The translations under genes were made by a program, and so were the position numbers. Positions 46,860 through 55,369 of a stretch of DNA of 64,000 bases are shown one piece after another (the first letter of the stretch is position 1; each line of letters opens with the position of its first letter). This DNA comes from Leifsonia xyli (GTDB taxonomy: Bacteria; Actinomycetota; Actinomycetes; Actinomycetales; Microbacteriaceae), in contig QFQR01000006.1 in the NCBI GenBank assembly GCA_003243275.1, positions 1 through 64,000 of the forward strand. The letters run 5' to 3'. A model generated the notes under the pieces. That model made no database searches and was not told where the DNA came from. It was given only the letters and a program-made list of their open reading frames with translations.

Positions 46860-47966
46860 GTGGCGCTCGCGCTGCCCGACTTCCCCTGGGATCTGCTGAC
46901 GCCCTACGCCGAGCAGGCCCGCGAGCATCCGGGTGGCATCGTCGACCTCTCTGTCGGATCACCCGTCGACCCCACCCCCACCTCGGTGCGGGAGGCCCTC
47001 GCCGCCGCGACCGACGCGCACGCCTACCCCGCGACCTCCGGTACGCCCGCGCTGCGCGAGGCGATCGTCGACTGGTACGCGCGGCGGCGCGGGGTCGACG
47101 ACCTCACCGTCGACAACGTCATCCCGACCATCGGCTCGAAGGAGCTCGTCGCGCTGCTGCCCACCCTGCTCGGCCTCGGGCGCGGGGACGTCGTCGTGCA
47201 ACCGACCGCCGCCTACCCGAGCTACGCCGTCGGTGCGGCCGTGGTCGGGGCGACCGTGATCTCCTCCGACGAGCCCGACGACTGGCCCGCCGAGACGAAG
47301 CTGGTCTGGCTCAACAGCCCCGGCAACCCAGACGGGCGCGTGCACTCGCTGGCGTTCCTGCGGCGTGCCGTGGTGCGCGCCCGCGAGCTCGGCGCCGTCA
47401 TCGCGAACGACGAGTGCTACGCCGAGCTCGACTGGGACTCCGACGAGGCGACCCCCAGCATCCTGCACCCCGAGGTCACACGCGGATCGCGGCGGCTCAC
47501 CCTCTCGGTGTACTCGCTCTCCAAGCAGTCGAACCTGGCCGGCTACCGGGCAGCGTTCCTCGCCGGATGCAGTGAGCTCGTGGGCGAGCTGCTCCAGGCG
47601 CGCAAACACCTCGGCCTCATGCCGCCCGCGCCCGTGCAGGCCGCGATGATCGCGGCGCTCGGCGACGAGGCGCACGTCGCGGCGCAGAAAGAGCTCTACC
47701 GCCGCCGCCGTGAGGTGCTCATCGAGGCGCTCACGGCATCCGGATTCCGCATCGACGACTCCTCGGCGGGGCTCTACCTCTGGGCGAGCCGCGACGAGGA
47801 CTGCTGGCAGACCGTGGCAGCGCTCGCGCGGCTGGGCATCCTGGTGGCGCCGGGCGCCTTCTACGGCGCGGCGGGAGCGCGGCACGTGCGCGTCGCGCTC
47901 ACCGCCACCGATGCGCGGGTGAACGAGGCGGCTGCTCGTCTGCGCGCCGGTAGGGTGGAGAGGTGA
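46860..47966 (+). CDS. dapC: succinyldiaminopimelate transaminase
   Basis: PLP aminotransferase converting N-succinyl-2-amino-6-ketopimelate to N-succinyl-LL-diaminopimelate in lysine and peptidoglycan synthesis. 368 residues, class I/II fold; PLP lysine in SLSKQSNLAGYR. Position fdxA-dapC-gltA and dapD/dapE 3 kb away support DapC over other aminotransferases. GTG start; stop overlaps gltA (GTGA). Confidence 0.9.
   Translation: MALALPDFPWDLLTPYAEQAREHPGGIVDLSVGSPVDPTPTSVREALAAATDAHAYPATSGTPALREAIVDWYARRRGVDDLTVDNVIPTIGSKELVALLPTLLGLGRGDVVVQPTAAYPSYAVGAAVVGATVISSDEPDDWPAETKLVWLNSPGNPDGRVHSLAFLRRAVVRARELGAVIANDECYAELDWDSDEATPSILHPEVTRGSRRLTLSVYSLSKQSNLAGYRAAFLAGCSELVGELLQARKHLGLMPPAPVQAAMIAALGDEAHVAAQKELYRRRREVLIEALTASGFRIDDSSAGLYLWASRDEDCWQTVAALARLGILVAPGAFYGAAGARHVRVALTATDARVNEAAARLRAGRVER
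47951..47956 (+). promoter_or_regulatory. -10 box for gltA inside dapC, probably leaderless
   Basis: TAGGGT near the 3' end of dapC, six bases before the GTG of gltA, suggesting gltA has its own promoter besides read-through. Confidence 0.5.
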
Positions 47967-49258
47967 GCGAGGCGAAGAGCAGCGAGAAGGTGACCCTCAA
48001 CCTCGGCGACCGGGTCGCCGAGTTCCCGGTGCTGACGGCCGTCGACGGCCGCGATGCCGTCGACCTGTCGACCTTCACGAGGCAGACCGGGTACAACACC
48101 TTCGACCCGGGCTTCGTGAACACGGCGGCCACCCGCAGCGCCATCACCTTCATCGACGGCGACGAGGGCATCCTGCGCTACCGCGGCTACGCGATCGAAG
48201 ACCTCGCGAAGCACTCCACCTTCCTCGAGGTCGCCTGGCTGCTCATCTACGGCGAGCTCCCCACCCAGTCCGAGCTCGCCGAGTTCTCTGAGAAGGTGCG
48301 GCGCCACACACTCCTGCACGAAGACCTCAAGCGCTTCTTCTCCGCGCTGCCGCACACTGCGCATCCGATGTCGGTGCTCTCGGCGGCGGTCTCGGCGCTC
48401 TCCACCTACTACGAGGACTCGCTCGACCCGAAGAACCCCGAGATGGTCGAGCTCTCCACCATCCGACTGCTCGCGAAGCTGCCCGTCATCGCCGCCTACG
48501 CGCACAAGAAGTCGCTCGGTCAGGCCTTCCTCTACCCCGACAACTCGCTCGACTTCGTCGAGAACTTCCTCAAGCTCAACTTCGGCAACCTCGCCGAGAT
48601 CTACAACGTCAACCCGGTGCTCGTGAAGGCGCTCGACCGCCTGCTGATCCTGCACGAAGACCACGAGCAGAACGCGTCCACCTCCACGGTGCGGCTCGTC
48701 GGCTCGACCGAGGCGAACATGTTCGCCTCCATCTCGGCGGGCATCAACGCCCTCTACGGGCCGCTGCACGGCGGCGCCAACGAGGCGGTGCTGCGGATGC
48801 TGGCGCAGATCCAGGACTCGGGCGAGTCGGTGTCGAAGTTCGTGGAGCGCGTGAAGGCGAAGGAAGACGGCATCCGTCTGATGGGCTTCGGGCACCGCGT
48901 CTACAAGAACTACGACCCGCGCGCGAAGCTCGTGAAGGAGTCGGCCGACGAGGTGCTCGCCGACCTCGGGGTGAAGGACCCGCTGCTCGACATCGCCAAA
49001 GAGCTCGAGCAGCTCGCCCTCGACGACGACTACTTCAAGGAGCGCCGGCTCTACCCGAACGTCGACTTCTACACGGGCGTCATCTACAAGGCGATGGGCT
49101 TCCCCACCCGGATGTTCACGGTGCTGTTCGCGATCGGCCGCCTCCCCGGCTGGATCGCCCACTGGCGCGAAGCGAACGCCGACCCCGGCACCAAGATCGG
49201 TCGCCCCCAGCAGCTCTACGTGGGTCCCGCCCCGCGCGACTGGCCCGCTGGCCGCTGA
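47963..49258 (+). CDS. gltA: citrate synthase
   Basis: Condenses oxaloacetate and acetyl-CoA in the TCA cycle. 431 residues, type II hexameric-type citrate synthase; active-site His in LHGGANEAVL and GFGHRVYKNYDPRA, Asp in PNVDFYTGVIY. N-terminal domain with YRGYAIEDLA present, as in the long form. Overlaps dapC by four bases. Confidence 0.96.
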   Translation: MSEAKSSEKVTLNLGDRVAEFPVLTAVDGRDAVDLSTFTRQTGYNTFDPGFVNTAATRSAITFIDGDEGILRYRGYAIEDLAKHSTFLEVAWLLIYGELPTQSELAEFSEKVRRHTLLHEDLKRFFSALPHTAHPMSVLSAAVSALSTYYEDSLDPKNPEMVELSTIRLLAKLPVIAAYAHKKSLGQAFLYPDNSLDFVENFLKLNFGNLAEIYNVNPVLVKALDRLLILHEDHEQNASTSTVRLVGSTEANMFASISAGINALYGPLHGGANEAVLRMLAQIQDSGESVSKFVERVKAKEDGIRLMGFGHRVYKNYDPRAKLVKESADEVLADLGVKDPLLDIAKELEQLALDDDYFKERRLYPNVDFYTGVIYKAMGFPTRMFTVLFAIGRLPGWIAHWREANADPGTKIGRPQQLYVGPAPRDWPAGR

Positions 49259-49305
49259 CCCCGGGCCGCGGCTGCGCGTGCGGCCGCATCCGCGCCCGCC
49301 CTGCC

Positions 49306-49387
49306 CGCATCCGCCCTGCCCGCATCCGCCCTGCCCGCATCCGCCCTGCCCGCATCCGCCCGGCCCCGCATCCGCATCCGCATCCGC
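49306..49387 (+). repeat. 15-base and hexamer tandem repeats
   Basis: Four units of CGCATCCGCCCTGCC at 49306-49365 (the last with one change), followed by three to four CCGCAT hexamers. Non-coding tail after gltA. Confidence 0.8.
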
Positions 49388-49390
49388 GTT

Positions 49391-49480
49391 GTGTCGAAAA
49401 TGCAGGAGTTGCGGATGAGGTAGCCCGCGCCTGTTGAGGTGTGTGGGGCGACACCCCCGGGATCTCCTGCATTTTCGACA
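49391..49480. repeat. palindrome flanking the nuclease gene, copy 1 (downstream side)
   Basis: Perfect 17-base arms TGTCGAAAATGCAGGAG (49392-49408) and its reverse complement (49464-49480) around a 55-base loop. The arms and the loop length, but not the loop sequence, are repeated at 50510-50598. Confidence 0.95.
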
Positions 49481-49518
49481 TCGGCGGGGTGCGCACGCGG
49501 CCGGATGCGGGCGGCACG

Positions 49519-50376
49519 TCAACGGTGGTCGCCGCGAGCGAGCGCAGCACCGATCGCCGCGAGCACCTCCTGCGGCCGATAGACCACCTGCGCGTAGCTG
49601 AAGCGCAGCACGCGATAGCCGCGGATGCCGAGACGCGCGTCGCGCGCACGATCGCGTTCGAACGCAGCGGCGTCGCTGTGATGCTCGCGGCCGTCGACCT
49701 CCACGACGAGACGCCCGAGCAGGAAATCGACCCGCATGTCGTCGATCTGCTGCTGGATGCGGAACGGCAGCCCGGCGTTCACGAGATGCCACCGCAGCAC
49801 CGACTCCGGGAACGACTCCGATCGGGGATCGACCAGATCGATCACCGCGCCTCGGCCGGCTGGCATCCGCCGGCGGAGCTCGCGGAGGTCCGTGCGGCTC
49901 AGGATGCGACGCGCAAGACCGCTGTCGAGCGCACCCAGGACCCAGGCGGGCGCGTGGCACGCGGCAAGATCGACGATGCACTCGACGGGCGTCGCGCGGA
50001 ACCGGTCGTGTGCGGCAGCGTCGCGCCAATGGACGACGACGCGATCGTCGGGCACATCCGAGAGGCGGACGTGCCGGTCGTCGGCGTGCCGCATCCGGGC
50101 GTCGTGCGGCGGTACGACGACGTGCAGCCGCACGTCGGGAGGCGCCCACATCCCGTGACTGGCCGTGCCATTCGCGCAGGTCAGGAGTCCGCCGACGCGC
50201 CAGGCGGATGCGAGCAGCTCGTCGGTGTCGTTGACGGCGTACCAGCCGTTCCGGATCCGCTGCACCCACCCGTGCCGTGCGGCGTAGTCGAGGGTGCGGT
50301 AGGTCCAGCCGAGACGGAGAAGTGCGTGGGCGGGCGCGAGGCCGCCGAGGGCGTGGATGTCGGAGCTCAGGCTCAT
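49519..50376 (-). CDS. AbiEi-type HTH plus DUF559/Vsr-like nuclease protein
   Basis: 285-residue soluble protein. N-terminal part resembles the helix-turn-helix of AbiEi-type antitoxin-domain proteins (LAPAHALLRLGWTYRTLDYAARHGWVQRIRNGWY, in two parts), C-terminal part resembles DUF559/very-short-patch-repair endonuclease: a Glu in ESVLRWHL, FRIQQQIDDMRVDFLLG, VVEVDGREHH, then RDRARDARLGIRGYRVLRFSY, giving the E-D-ExD-type catalytic pattern of the PD-(D/E)XK fold. Family proteins are frequent in Microbacteriaceae and of unknown role. ATG at 50376 or 50385 are possible starts. No toxin gene adjoins it. It is bracketed by two identical-arm palindromes and sits between gltA and dapD, splitting the dap region. 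Confidence 0.85.
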   Translation of the reverse strand: MSLSSDIHALGGLAPAHALLRLGWTYRTLDYAARHGWVQRIRNGWYAVNDTDELLASAWRVGGLLTCANGTASHGMWAPPDVRLHVVVPPHDARMRHADDRHVRLSDVPDDRVVVHWRDAAAHDRFRATPVECIVDLAACHAPAWVLGALDSGLARRILSRTDLRELRRRMPAGRGAVIDLVDPRSESFPESVLRWHLVNAGLPFRIQQQIDDMRVDFLLGRLVVEVDGREHHSDAAAFERDRARDARLGIRGYRVLRFSYAQVVYRPQEVLAAIGAALARGDHR

Positions 50377-50508
50377 GCGCCACATGGTGTCCGGCTGCCG
50401 AGTCGCTCGCGTGCGGCTGCCCCGAAACCTTGGAAAGCATCCGATCACCCTCGCCTGTGCAGGAGCGGACTTGCGTCACGGCCCCGACTGGCGGCGGCTA
50501 CCGCGCGA

Positions 50509-50599
50509 GTGTCGAAAATGCAGGAGAACTCGGGCGTGGCGCGGATGCGGGCGCAGCGAATGAGGGCGCCACCTGCAGAAACTCCTGCATTTTCGACAC
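50509..50599. repeat. palindrome flanking the nuclease gene, copy 2 (upstream side)
   Basis: The same 17-base arms (50510-50526 and 50582-50598), extended by one G-C pair, around a 55-base loop unrelated to that of copy 1. It lies 25 bases beyond the dapD stop and may also serve as its terminator. Confidence 0.95.
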
Positions 50600-50623
50600 A
50601 GGGAGGCGGGGCGAGGAGGGGGC

Positions 50624-51547
50624 TCAGGCGTGCAGTTGCTCGTTGAGCTGGATGCCGTGCCCCGTGCGGGGGAGCGCCTCGACGGCGCCCGTGAGCGAGT
50701 TGCGGCGGAACAGGATGCCGGGCACGCCCGAGAGCTCGAGGGCCTTCACCGTGCGCGGTCCGGCGGGCAGCAGATAGGTGACCTTGGTGCCCGCGGTCAC
50801 GTAGAGCCCGGCCTCGACGACGGAGTCGTCGCCGATCGAGATGCCGATGCCCGAGTTCGCACCGAGCAGCGCCCGCTCCCCGATCGCGATGCGCTCCGTG
50901 CCACCACCCGAGAGGGTGCCCATGATCGAGGCGCCGCCGCCGACATCCGAGCCGTCGCCCACGACGACACCCTGCGAGATGCGGCCCTCCACCATCGAGG
51001 CGCCGAGGGTGCCCGCGTTGAAGTTCACGAAGCCCTCGTGCATGACGGTCGTGCCGGGCGCGAGGTGCGCGCCGAGGCGCACGCGCGACGCATCGGCGAT
51101 GCGCACCCGCTCGGGCACCACGTAGTCGAGCAGCCGCGGGAACTTGTCGACGCCGACGACCGACACCCCGACCCGCTGCAGCCGGGCGCGCGCTCCCGCC
51201 AGCACGGACGGATGCGCCGGCCCGGCCGTCGTCCACGCCACGATCGGCAGGTGCGCGAAGATCCCGTCGAGGTTCAGCTCGTTCGGTCGCACGAGCAGGT
51301 GCGAGAGCAGGTGCAGCCGGAGGTAGGCGTCGGGGGTGGATGCGGGGGCGGAATCCGTGTCGATCTCGACGAGCACCGCCCGCGTCTCGACCTCGCGCAC
51401 CGCATCCGTGCCGACGCCCGCCTCGACCTCGGCGCTCGTCCCGGCATCCGCGGGTGGCGAACCGAGCGCGGGGGCGGGGAACCAGGTGTCGAGCACGGTT
51501 CCGTCGGCGGCGATCGTGGCGAGTCCGTGGCCCCAGGCGGTGGTCAT
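50624..51547 (-). CDS. dapD: tetrahydrodipicolinate N-succinyltransferase
   Basis: Succinylates tetrahydrodipicolinate in the diaminopimelate pathway. 307 residues, the actinobacterial form: mixed N-terminal domain, left-handed beta-helix hexapeptide repeats (GTLGASMVEGRISQGVVVGDGSDVGG region) and C-terminal LNEQLHA. Leaderless: TAGCCT six bases before ATG. Divergent from dapE, with only about 33 bases between the start codons. Confidence 0.95.
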   Translation of the reverse strand: MTTAWGHGLATIAADGTVLDTWFPAPALGSPPADAGTSAEVEAGVGTDAVREVETRAVLVEIDTDSAPASTPDAYLRLHLLSHLLVRPNELNLDGIFAHLPIVAWTTAGPAHPSVLAGARARLQRVGVSVVGVDKFPRLLDYVVPERVRIADASRVRLGAHLAPGTTVMHEGFVNFNAGTLGASMVEGRISQGVVVGDGSDVGGGASIMGTLSGGGTERIAIGERALLGANSGIGISIGDDSVVEAGLYVTAGTKVTYLLPAGPRTVKALELSGVPGILFRRNSLTGAVEALPRTGHGIQLNEQLHA

Positions 51548-51553
51548 GGCTCC

Positions 51554-51559
51554 AGGCTA
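51554..51559 (-). promoter_or_regulatory. -10 box for dapD, probably leaderless
   Basis: TAGCCT on the minus strand, six bases before the dapD ATG; only nine bases from the opposing dapE -10 box. Confidence 0.55.
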
Positions 51560-51568
51560 TCGGGGTCG

Positions 51569-51574
51569 TAGGGT
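51569..51574 (+). promoter_or_regulatory. -10 box for dapE, probably leaderless
   Basis: TAGGGT, six bases before the dapE GTG. The two divergent promoters therefore overlap and may be jointly controlled. Confidence 0.55.
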
Positions 51575-51580
51575 GGATCC

Positions 51581-52651
51581 GTGCCCGCCCTCGACCTCAC
51601 CGCCCGCACCCCCGAGCTCACCCGACAGCTCGTCGACGTGTTCTCGGTGTCGGGGGAGGAGGCCGCGCTCGCCGACGCGATCGAGGCGGCGCTGCGTGCC
51701 CTGCCCCACCTCGAGGTGCTCCGCGACGGGGATGCCGTCCTCGCCCGCACGAGCCTCGGCCGCGCCCAGCGGGTGGTCATCGCCGGCCACATCGACACCG
51801 TCCCGGTGAACGGCAACCTGCCCGCGCGGCTCGAGGACGGCATCCTGTGGGGCCGGGGCACCGTCGACATGAAGGGCGGCTGCGCGGTCATGCTCGCGCT
51901 CGCCGCGGAGCTCGCGGAGCCCGCCGTCGATGTCACCTGGGTCTGGTACGACAACGAGGAGGTCGACTCGAGCCGCAACGGCCTCGGCCGCCTCGCGCGC
52001 GAGCGACCCGAACTGCTGGAAGCCGACTTCGCGATCCTCGGCGAGCCCTCGAACGGCGAGATCGAGGGCGGATGCAACGGCACCATCCGCGTCGACGTCA
52101 CGACCCGCGGTCGCCGCGCGCATTCCGCCCGCGCCTGGATGGGGGAGAACGCCATCCACGCCGCCGCCCCCGTGCTGGCGCGGCTCGCCGCCTACGCTCC
52201 GGCGGAGGTCGAGGTCGACGGTCTCGTCTACCGCGAGAGCCTCTCGGCCGTGCGCATCTCGGGCGGGGTGGCGGGCAACGTCATCCCCGACGAGTGCACG
52301 GTGCACGTGAACTACCGATTCGCCCCGAGCCGCAGCGGTGCCGAGGCACTCGCGCACCTCGAACAGCTCTTCGCGGGACTCCCGGTCGAGCTCACCGTCG
52401 CCGACCTCGCCGAGGGCGCACGCCCCGGGCTCGACGCCCCGCTCGCGCAGCAGTTCGTCGCGGCGGTCGGCGGCGAGGCGCGCCCCAAGTACGGCTGGAC
52501 GGATGTCGCCCGCTTCGCCGCGCTCGGCATCCCCGCCGTGAACTACGGCCCCGGCGACCCGAGCCTCGCGCACGCCGACGACGAGCGGGTGGAGGTGGAG
52601 CAGATCGAGCGGGTCGAGGCGGGTCTGCGCCGATGGCTGACCGCCGGCTGA
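51581..52651 (+). CDS. dapE: succinyl-diaminopimelate desuccinylase
   Basis: Zinc hydrolase of the M20 family removing succinate from N-succinyl-LL-diaminopimelate. 356 residues. Zinc ligands in AGHIDTVPV and GRGTVDMKGG, catalytic Glu pair in YDNEEVDSSRNG, further ligand Glu in ILGEPSNGEIEGG, and a dimerisation domain insert. GTG start at 51581. Its end overlaps the next gene by 19 bases. Confidence 0.94.
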   Translation: MPALDLTARTPELTRQLVDVFSVSGEEAALADAIEAALRALPHLEVLRDGDAVLARTSLGRAQRVVIAGHIDTVPVNGNLPARLEDGILWGRGTVDMKGGCAVMLALAAELAEPAVDVTWVWYDNEEVDSSRNGLGRLARERPELLEADFAILGEPSNGEIEGGCNGTIRVDVTTRGRRAHSARAWMGENAIHAAAPVLARLAAYAPAEVEVDGLVYRESLSAVRISGGVAGNVIPDECTVHVNYRFAPSRSGAEALAHLEQLFAGLPVELTVADLAEGARPGLDAPLAQQFVAAVGGEARPKYGWTDVARFAALGIPAVNYGPGDPSLAHADDERVEVEQIERVEAGLRRWLTAG

Positions 52652-53871
52652 CCACCCCGGCGCGCGTGCGCTGGCGTCTGACGCCGTGGTGGGGGCGGGT
52701 GCTCGTCGTCTACGGGCTCACCCGGGTCGTGACGACCGTCATCATGCTGTGCTTCGCGGTCGTGCAGGCGCGCGAGACGGGCAGCCCGGTGCCGGACTAC
52801 TTCACGCTCGCCACCAACTGGGACGGTCAGTGGTACTGGACGATCGCCCTCAACGGCTACCCGAGCGAGCTGCCGGTGGACGCATCCGGCGACGTCTCCC
52901 AGAACGCCTGGGCCTTCCTGCCGGTCTACCCGCTGCTGCTCGGGGTGTTCGCGCGCGCCGGGTTCAGCTTCCCGATGATCGCCGTGCTGGCCTCGCTGCT
53001 CGCGGGGGCGGCCGCTGCGCTGCTCTTCGAGCGGCTGCTGCGCCAGGCCGGACTCGACGCGGGCTCGGCGCTCACCGGGGTCGTGCTGCTGTGCACGGCG
53101 CCTCTCTCGGTCATGTTCCAGGTGTCGTACGCGGAATCCCTCGGGCTCGCGCTGCTGTTCCTCGCGCTGCTGCTCGTGCAGCGTCGGCGCTTCTGGCTCG
53201 CGCTGCCGGTGATCGTCGTCATGTCGCTCACCCGCCCGTCGGGGCTCGCCTTCGCGCTGTTCCTGCTGCTGTATCTGGTGGCGCGCCTCGTGCGGGCGCG
53301 GCGGCATCCGGATGCGCATCCGTTCCCGCGGCGGGAGGTGTCGGGTGTCGTGGTGGCGGGGCTCGTGAGCTTCGTCTCGGGCATGGCGTGGAGCGTCATC
53401 GCCTGGGCCGTCACGGGACGGATGAGCGCCTACACCGACACCGAGATCGCCTGGCGGGTGGGCTATGTGGGTCGCGGGCCGTTCGTGCCCTTCGAGGACT
53501 GGTTCCTCGGCCTGGCCTTCTGGGCGAGGTTCGTGGGCGTGTCCGAGGTGGCGGCGCAGTCGCTGGCCGTCGTGCTCGGGATCGTGCTGCTCGTGCTCTT
53601 GGCGGCGTTCCTGCTCACGGCGTGGGCGAAGCGGCTCGGGATGGAGCTGCGGCTGTGGCTGCTGAGCTATCCGCTGTACCTGATGGCCGTGTTCTTCCCG
53701 CAGTCGAGCACCTGGCGCCTGCTGCTGCCGATGTCGCCCGCTCTCGGCGCCTTCGCCGTGCCGCGCTCGCGCGCGCTGCGGCTCGGGCTCGTCGCGCTGG
53801 GTGTGCTCGGGCAGCTGGTCTGGGTGTACTTCTGCTGGATCCGCCTGCCGGGCGACTGGTCGCCGCCGTAG
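52633..53871 (+). CDS. PIG-V-like mannosyltransferase family membrane protein
   Basis: 412-residue membrane protein with about nine to ten helices. The ATNWDGQWYWTIALNGYP motif matches the WDGxxY...A..GY signature of PIG-V/mannosyltransferase (PF04188) proteins that use polyprenyl-phosphate sugar donors. A second conserved stretch is SYAESLGLALLFLALL and MSLTRPSGLAFALF. It may act in cell-envelope glycolipid synthesis. ATG at 52633 overlaps dapE by 19 bases. Confidence 0.85.
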   Translation: MADRRLTTPARVRWRLTPWWGRVLVVYGLTRVVTTVIMLCFAVVQARETGSPVPDYFTLATNWDGQWYWTIALNGYPSELPVDASGDVSQNAWAFLPVYPLLLGVFARAGFSFPMIAVLASLLAGAAAALLFERLLRQAGLDAGSALTGVVLLCTAPLSVMFQVSYAESLGLALLFLALLLVQRRRFWLALPVIVVMSLTRPSGLAFALFLLLYLVARLVRARRHPDAHPFPRREVSGVVVAGLVSFVSGMAWSVIAWAVTGRMSAYTDTEIAWRVGYVGRGPFVPFEDWFLGLAFWARFVGVSEVAAQSLAVVLGIVLLVLLAAFLLTAWAKRLGMELRLWLLSYPLYLMAVFFPQSSTWRLLLPMSPALGAFAVPRSRALRLGLVALGVLGQLVWVYFCWIRLPGDWSPP

Positions 53872-53931
53872 GGATCGCGACGCGCCCGGCCGCGTCTCAC
53901 CGCTCGATCGGCGGGCCGGAACCTCGCCAGA

Positions 53932-53961
53932 TTCGACCCTGTCTGCCCCATACGGGATAAT
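53932..53961 (+). promoter_or_regulatory. promoter of the DUF3117 gene
   Basis: TTCGAC (53932-53937) and GATAAT (53956-53961) separated by 18 bases, a sigma-70-like promoter with a leader that carries an AAAGGGGA ribosome site before ATG at 53994. Confidence 0.6.
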
Positions 53962-53993
53962 GGGGGTGAGCAACCGTCGAAAGGGGACATCTC

Positions 53994-54164
53994 ATGGCAG
54001 CCATGAAGCCGAGGACCGGTGACGGCCCGATGGAGGCTGTGAAGGAGGGTCGCCTCATCATCGTGCGCGTTCCGCTGGAGGGCGGAGGTCGCCTGGTGGT
54101 CTCCGTCAACGATGACGAGGCCAAGGAACTGCACGACGCGCTCGCGAGCGTCATCGCCGGCTGA
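53994..54164 (+). CDS. DUF3117 small protein
   Basis: 56-residue protein conserved throughout Actinobacteria (DUF3117), function unknown: begins MAAMKPRTGDGPMEAVKEG, then RLIIVRVPLEGGGRLVVSVN, and a C-terminal ELHDALASVI helix. Strong ribosome site AAAGGGGAC. It is followed 30 bases later by a clear terminator, so the gene is a single unit. Too short for common gene-length cut-offs but certain. Confidence 0.95.
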   Translation: MAAMKPRTGDGPMEAVKEGRLIIVRVPLEGGGRLVVSVNDDEAKELHDALASVIAG

Positions 54165-54194
54165 CCGTCCGGAACGGGACATCCCGAACCGCGT

Positions 54195-54228
54195 GAGCCC
54201 CGCATGATCCCTCGGATCGGCGGGGCTC
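54195..54228 (+). terminator. terminator after the DUF3117 gene
   Basis: GAGCCCCGC and GCGGGGCTC form a 9-base stem around a 16-base loop, followed by TGTCGT. Confidence 0.7.
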
Positions 54229-54275
54229 TGTCGTGGGTGCGGGTGCCTGTGCCTCGTCGGCGGGCCGGCGGTGGC

Positions 54276-54908
54276 TCAGTCGCCGGTCTTGACGATCTGC
54301 AGGAGGCCGTCGCCTGCGGTGCCGAGTGCGGCGGTCACGGCGCTCGATTCGGCGATCGTGGCGAGCAGCGCACGGTAGTCGGCCACCGTCTCGTCCCGTT
54401 GCGCGGGGTCGGCGACACGACCCCTCCACAGCGCGTGCGCGACCACGACGATGCCACCGCTGCGCGCGATCCGCAGGCCGTGCTCCACGTAGTCGAGCAC
54501 GGATGCGGCATCCGCGTCGACGAGCACGAGGTCGTAGGCGCCGTCGTTCATCCGGGGGAGCACCTCGGTGGCGCGTCCCGCGATGAGGCGGGTGCGCGCC
54601 GAAGGGATGCCGGCATCGGCATATGACTGGCGTGCGCGGTTCTGGTGGTCGACCTCGACATCGATCGTGGTGAGCGTCGCCTCGGGTGCGCCCTGCAGCA
54701 GCCAGAGCCCGCTGACCCCCGCCCCGGTGCCGATCTCGAGGATGCTGCGGGCGCCGATCGCCGCGGCGAGCACCGCGAGCTGCGCGCCGGTGGCAGGCGA
54801 GACGGGGTCGATGCCGAGCTCGAGCGAGTGCTGACGGGCGAGCTGTGTCGCGGGAGGCTCCACCGGGAACTCCTCCGCGTACTTCCAGCTCAGATCCTTG
54901 TCGCTCAC
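54276..54908 (-). CDS. SAM-dependent O-methyltransferase
   Basis: 210-residue class I methyltransferase of the catechol-type O-methyltransferase family (PF01596). SAM-binding ILEIGTGAGVSGLWLL, acidic loop TIDVEVDHQ, and DLVLVDADAASV with the metal-binding Asp region. Substrate unknown. GTG at 54908 with GGAGG upstream. Gene faces DUF3117 and is divergent from tatB. Confidence 0.9.
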   Translation of the reverse strand: MSDKDLSWKYAEEFPVEPPATQLARQHSLELGIDPVSPATGAQLAVLAAAIGARSILEIGTGAGVSGLWLLQGAPEATLTTIDVEVDHQNRARQSYADAGIPSARTRLIAGRATEVLPRMNDGAYDLVLVDADAASVLDYVEHGLRIARSGGIVVVAHALWRGRVADPAQRDETVADYRALLATIAESSAVTAALGTAGDGLLQIVKTGD

Positions 54909-54954
54909 ATCGCCTCCACCTCCCAGCGTAGGCCCGGGTTCAGCCGGCGGCGGT

Positions 54955-54960
54955 TATCCT
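54955..54960 (+). promoter_or_regulatory. -10 box for tatB, probably leaderless
   Basis: TATCCT, six bases before the GTG at 54967. Confidence 0.5.
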
Positions 54961-54966
54961 GAGCGG

Positions 54967-55347
54967 GTGTCCTTCGGGTTGACCTTCGACAAGATCCTGA
55001 TCATTCTGGTGATCGCGGTCTTCCTGGTCGGCCCCGAGCGGCTGCCGGGCTACGCGGCTCAGCTCGCGCGCCTGACCCGGTCGCTGCGCGACCTGGCGAA
55101 CGGCGCGAAAGACCGCATGCGCGAGGAGATGGGGCCCGAGTTCGACGAGGTCGACTGGGCGAAGCTCGACCCCCGCAAGTACGACCCGCGGCGCATCATC
55201 CGCGACGCCCTGCTGGAGGAGGATCCGGCCGCGCCCGTGCCCGCCGGCCCCGCCGTGCCCGCGCGTTCGAGCGCGACCGGCTACGAGCTGCGCCAGCGAC
55301 GCCTCGGCAAGGGCGCCGTGCCGCCCTTCGACGCCGAGGCCACCTGA
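54967..55347 (+). CDS. tatB: Sec-independent protein translocase subunit TatB
   Basis: Receptor component of the Tat pathway in the membrane, 126 residues: N-terminal helix DKILIILVIAVFLVGPERLP with the conserved Glu and the hinge GPERLP, amphipathic helix YAAQLARLTRSLRDLA, then an extended acidic-basic tail. The hinge and tail favour TatB over TatA. It serves exports such as the Tat-dependent EfeB. Confidence 0.92.
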   Translation: MSFGLTFDKILIILVIAVFLVGPERLPGYAAQLARLTRSLRDLANGAKDRMREEMGPEFDEVDWAKLDPRKYDPRRIIRDALLEEDPAAPVPAGPAVPARSSATGYELRQRRLGKGAVPPFDAEAT

Positions 55348-55369
55348 GCCGACCGGCCCCGTGTCCGCC

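Noticed and set aside
49519..50376. classical AbiE toxin-antitoxin pair
   Set aside because: No AbiEii-type nucleotidyltransferase toxin gene adjoins, and the C-terminal domain is nuclease-like, so it is a solitary fusion-type gene.
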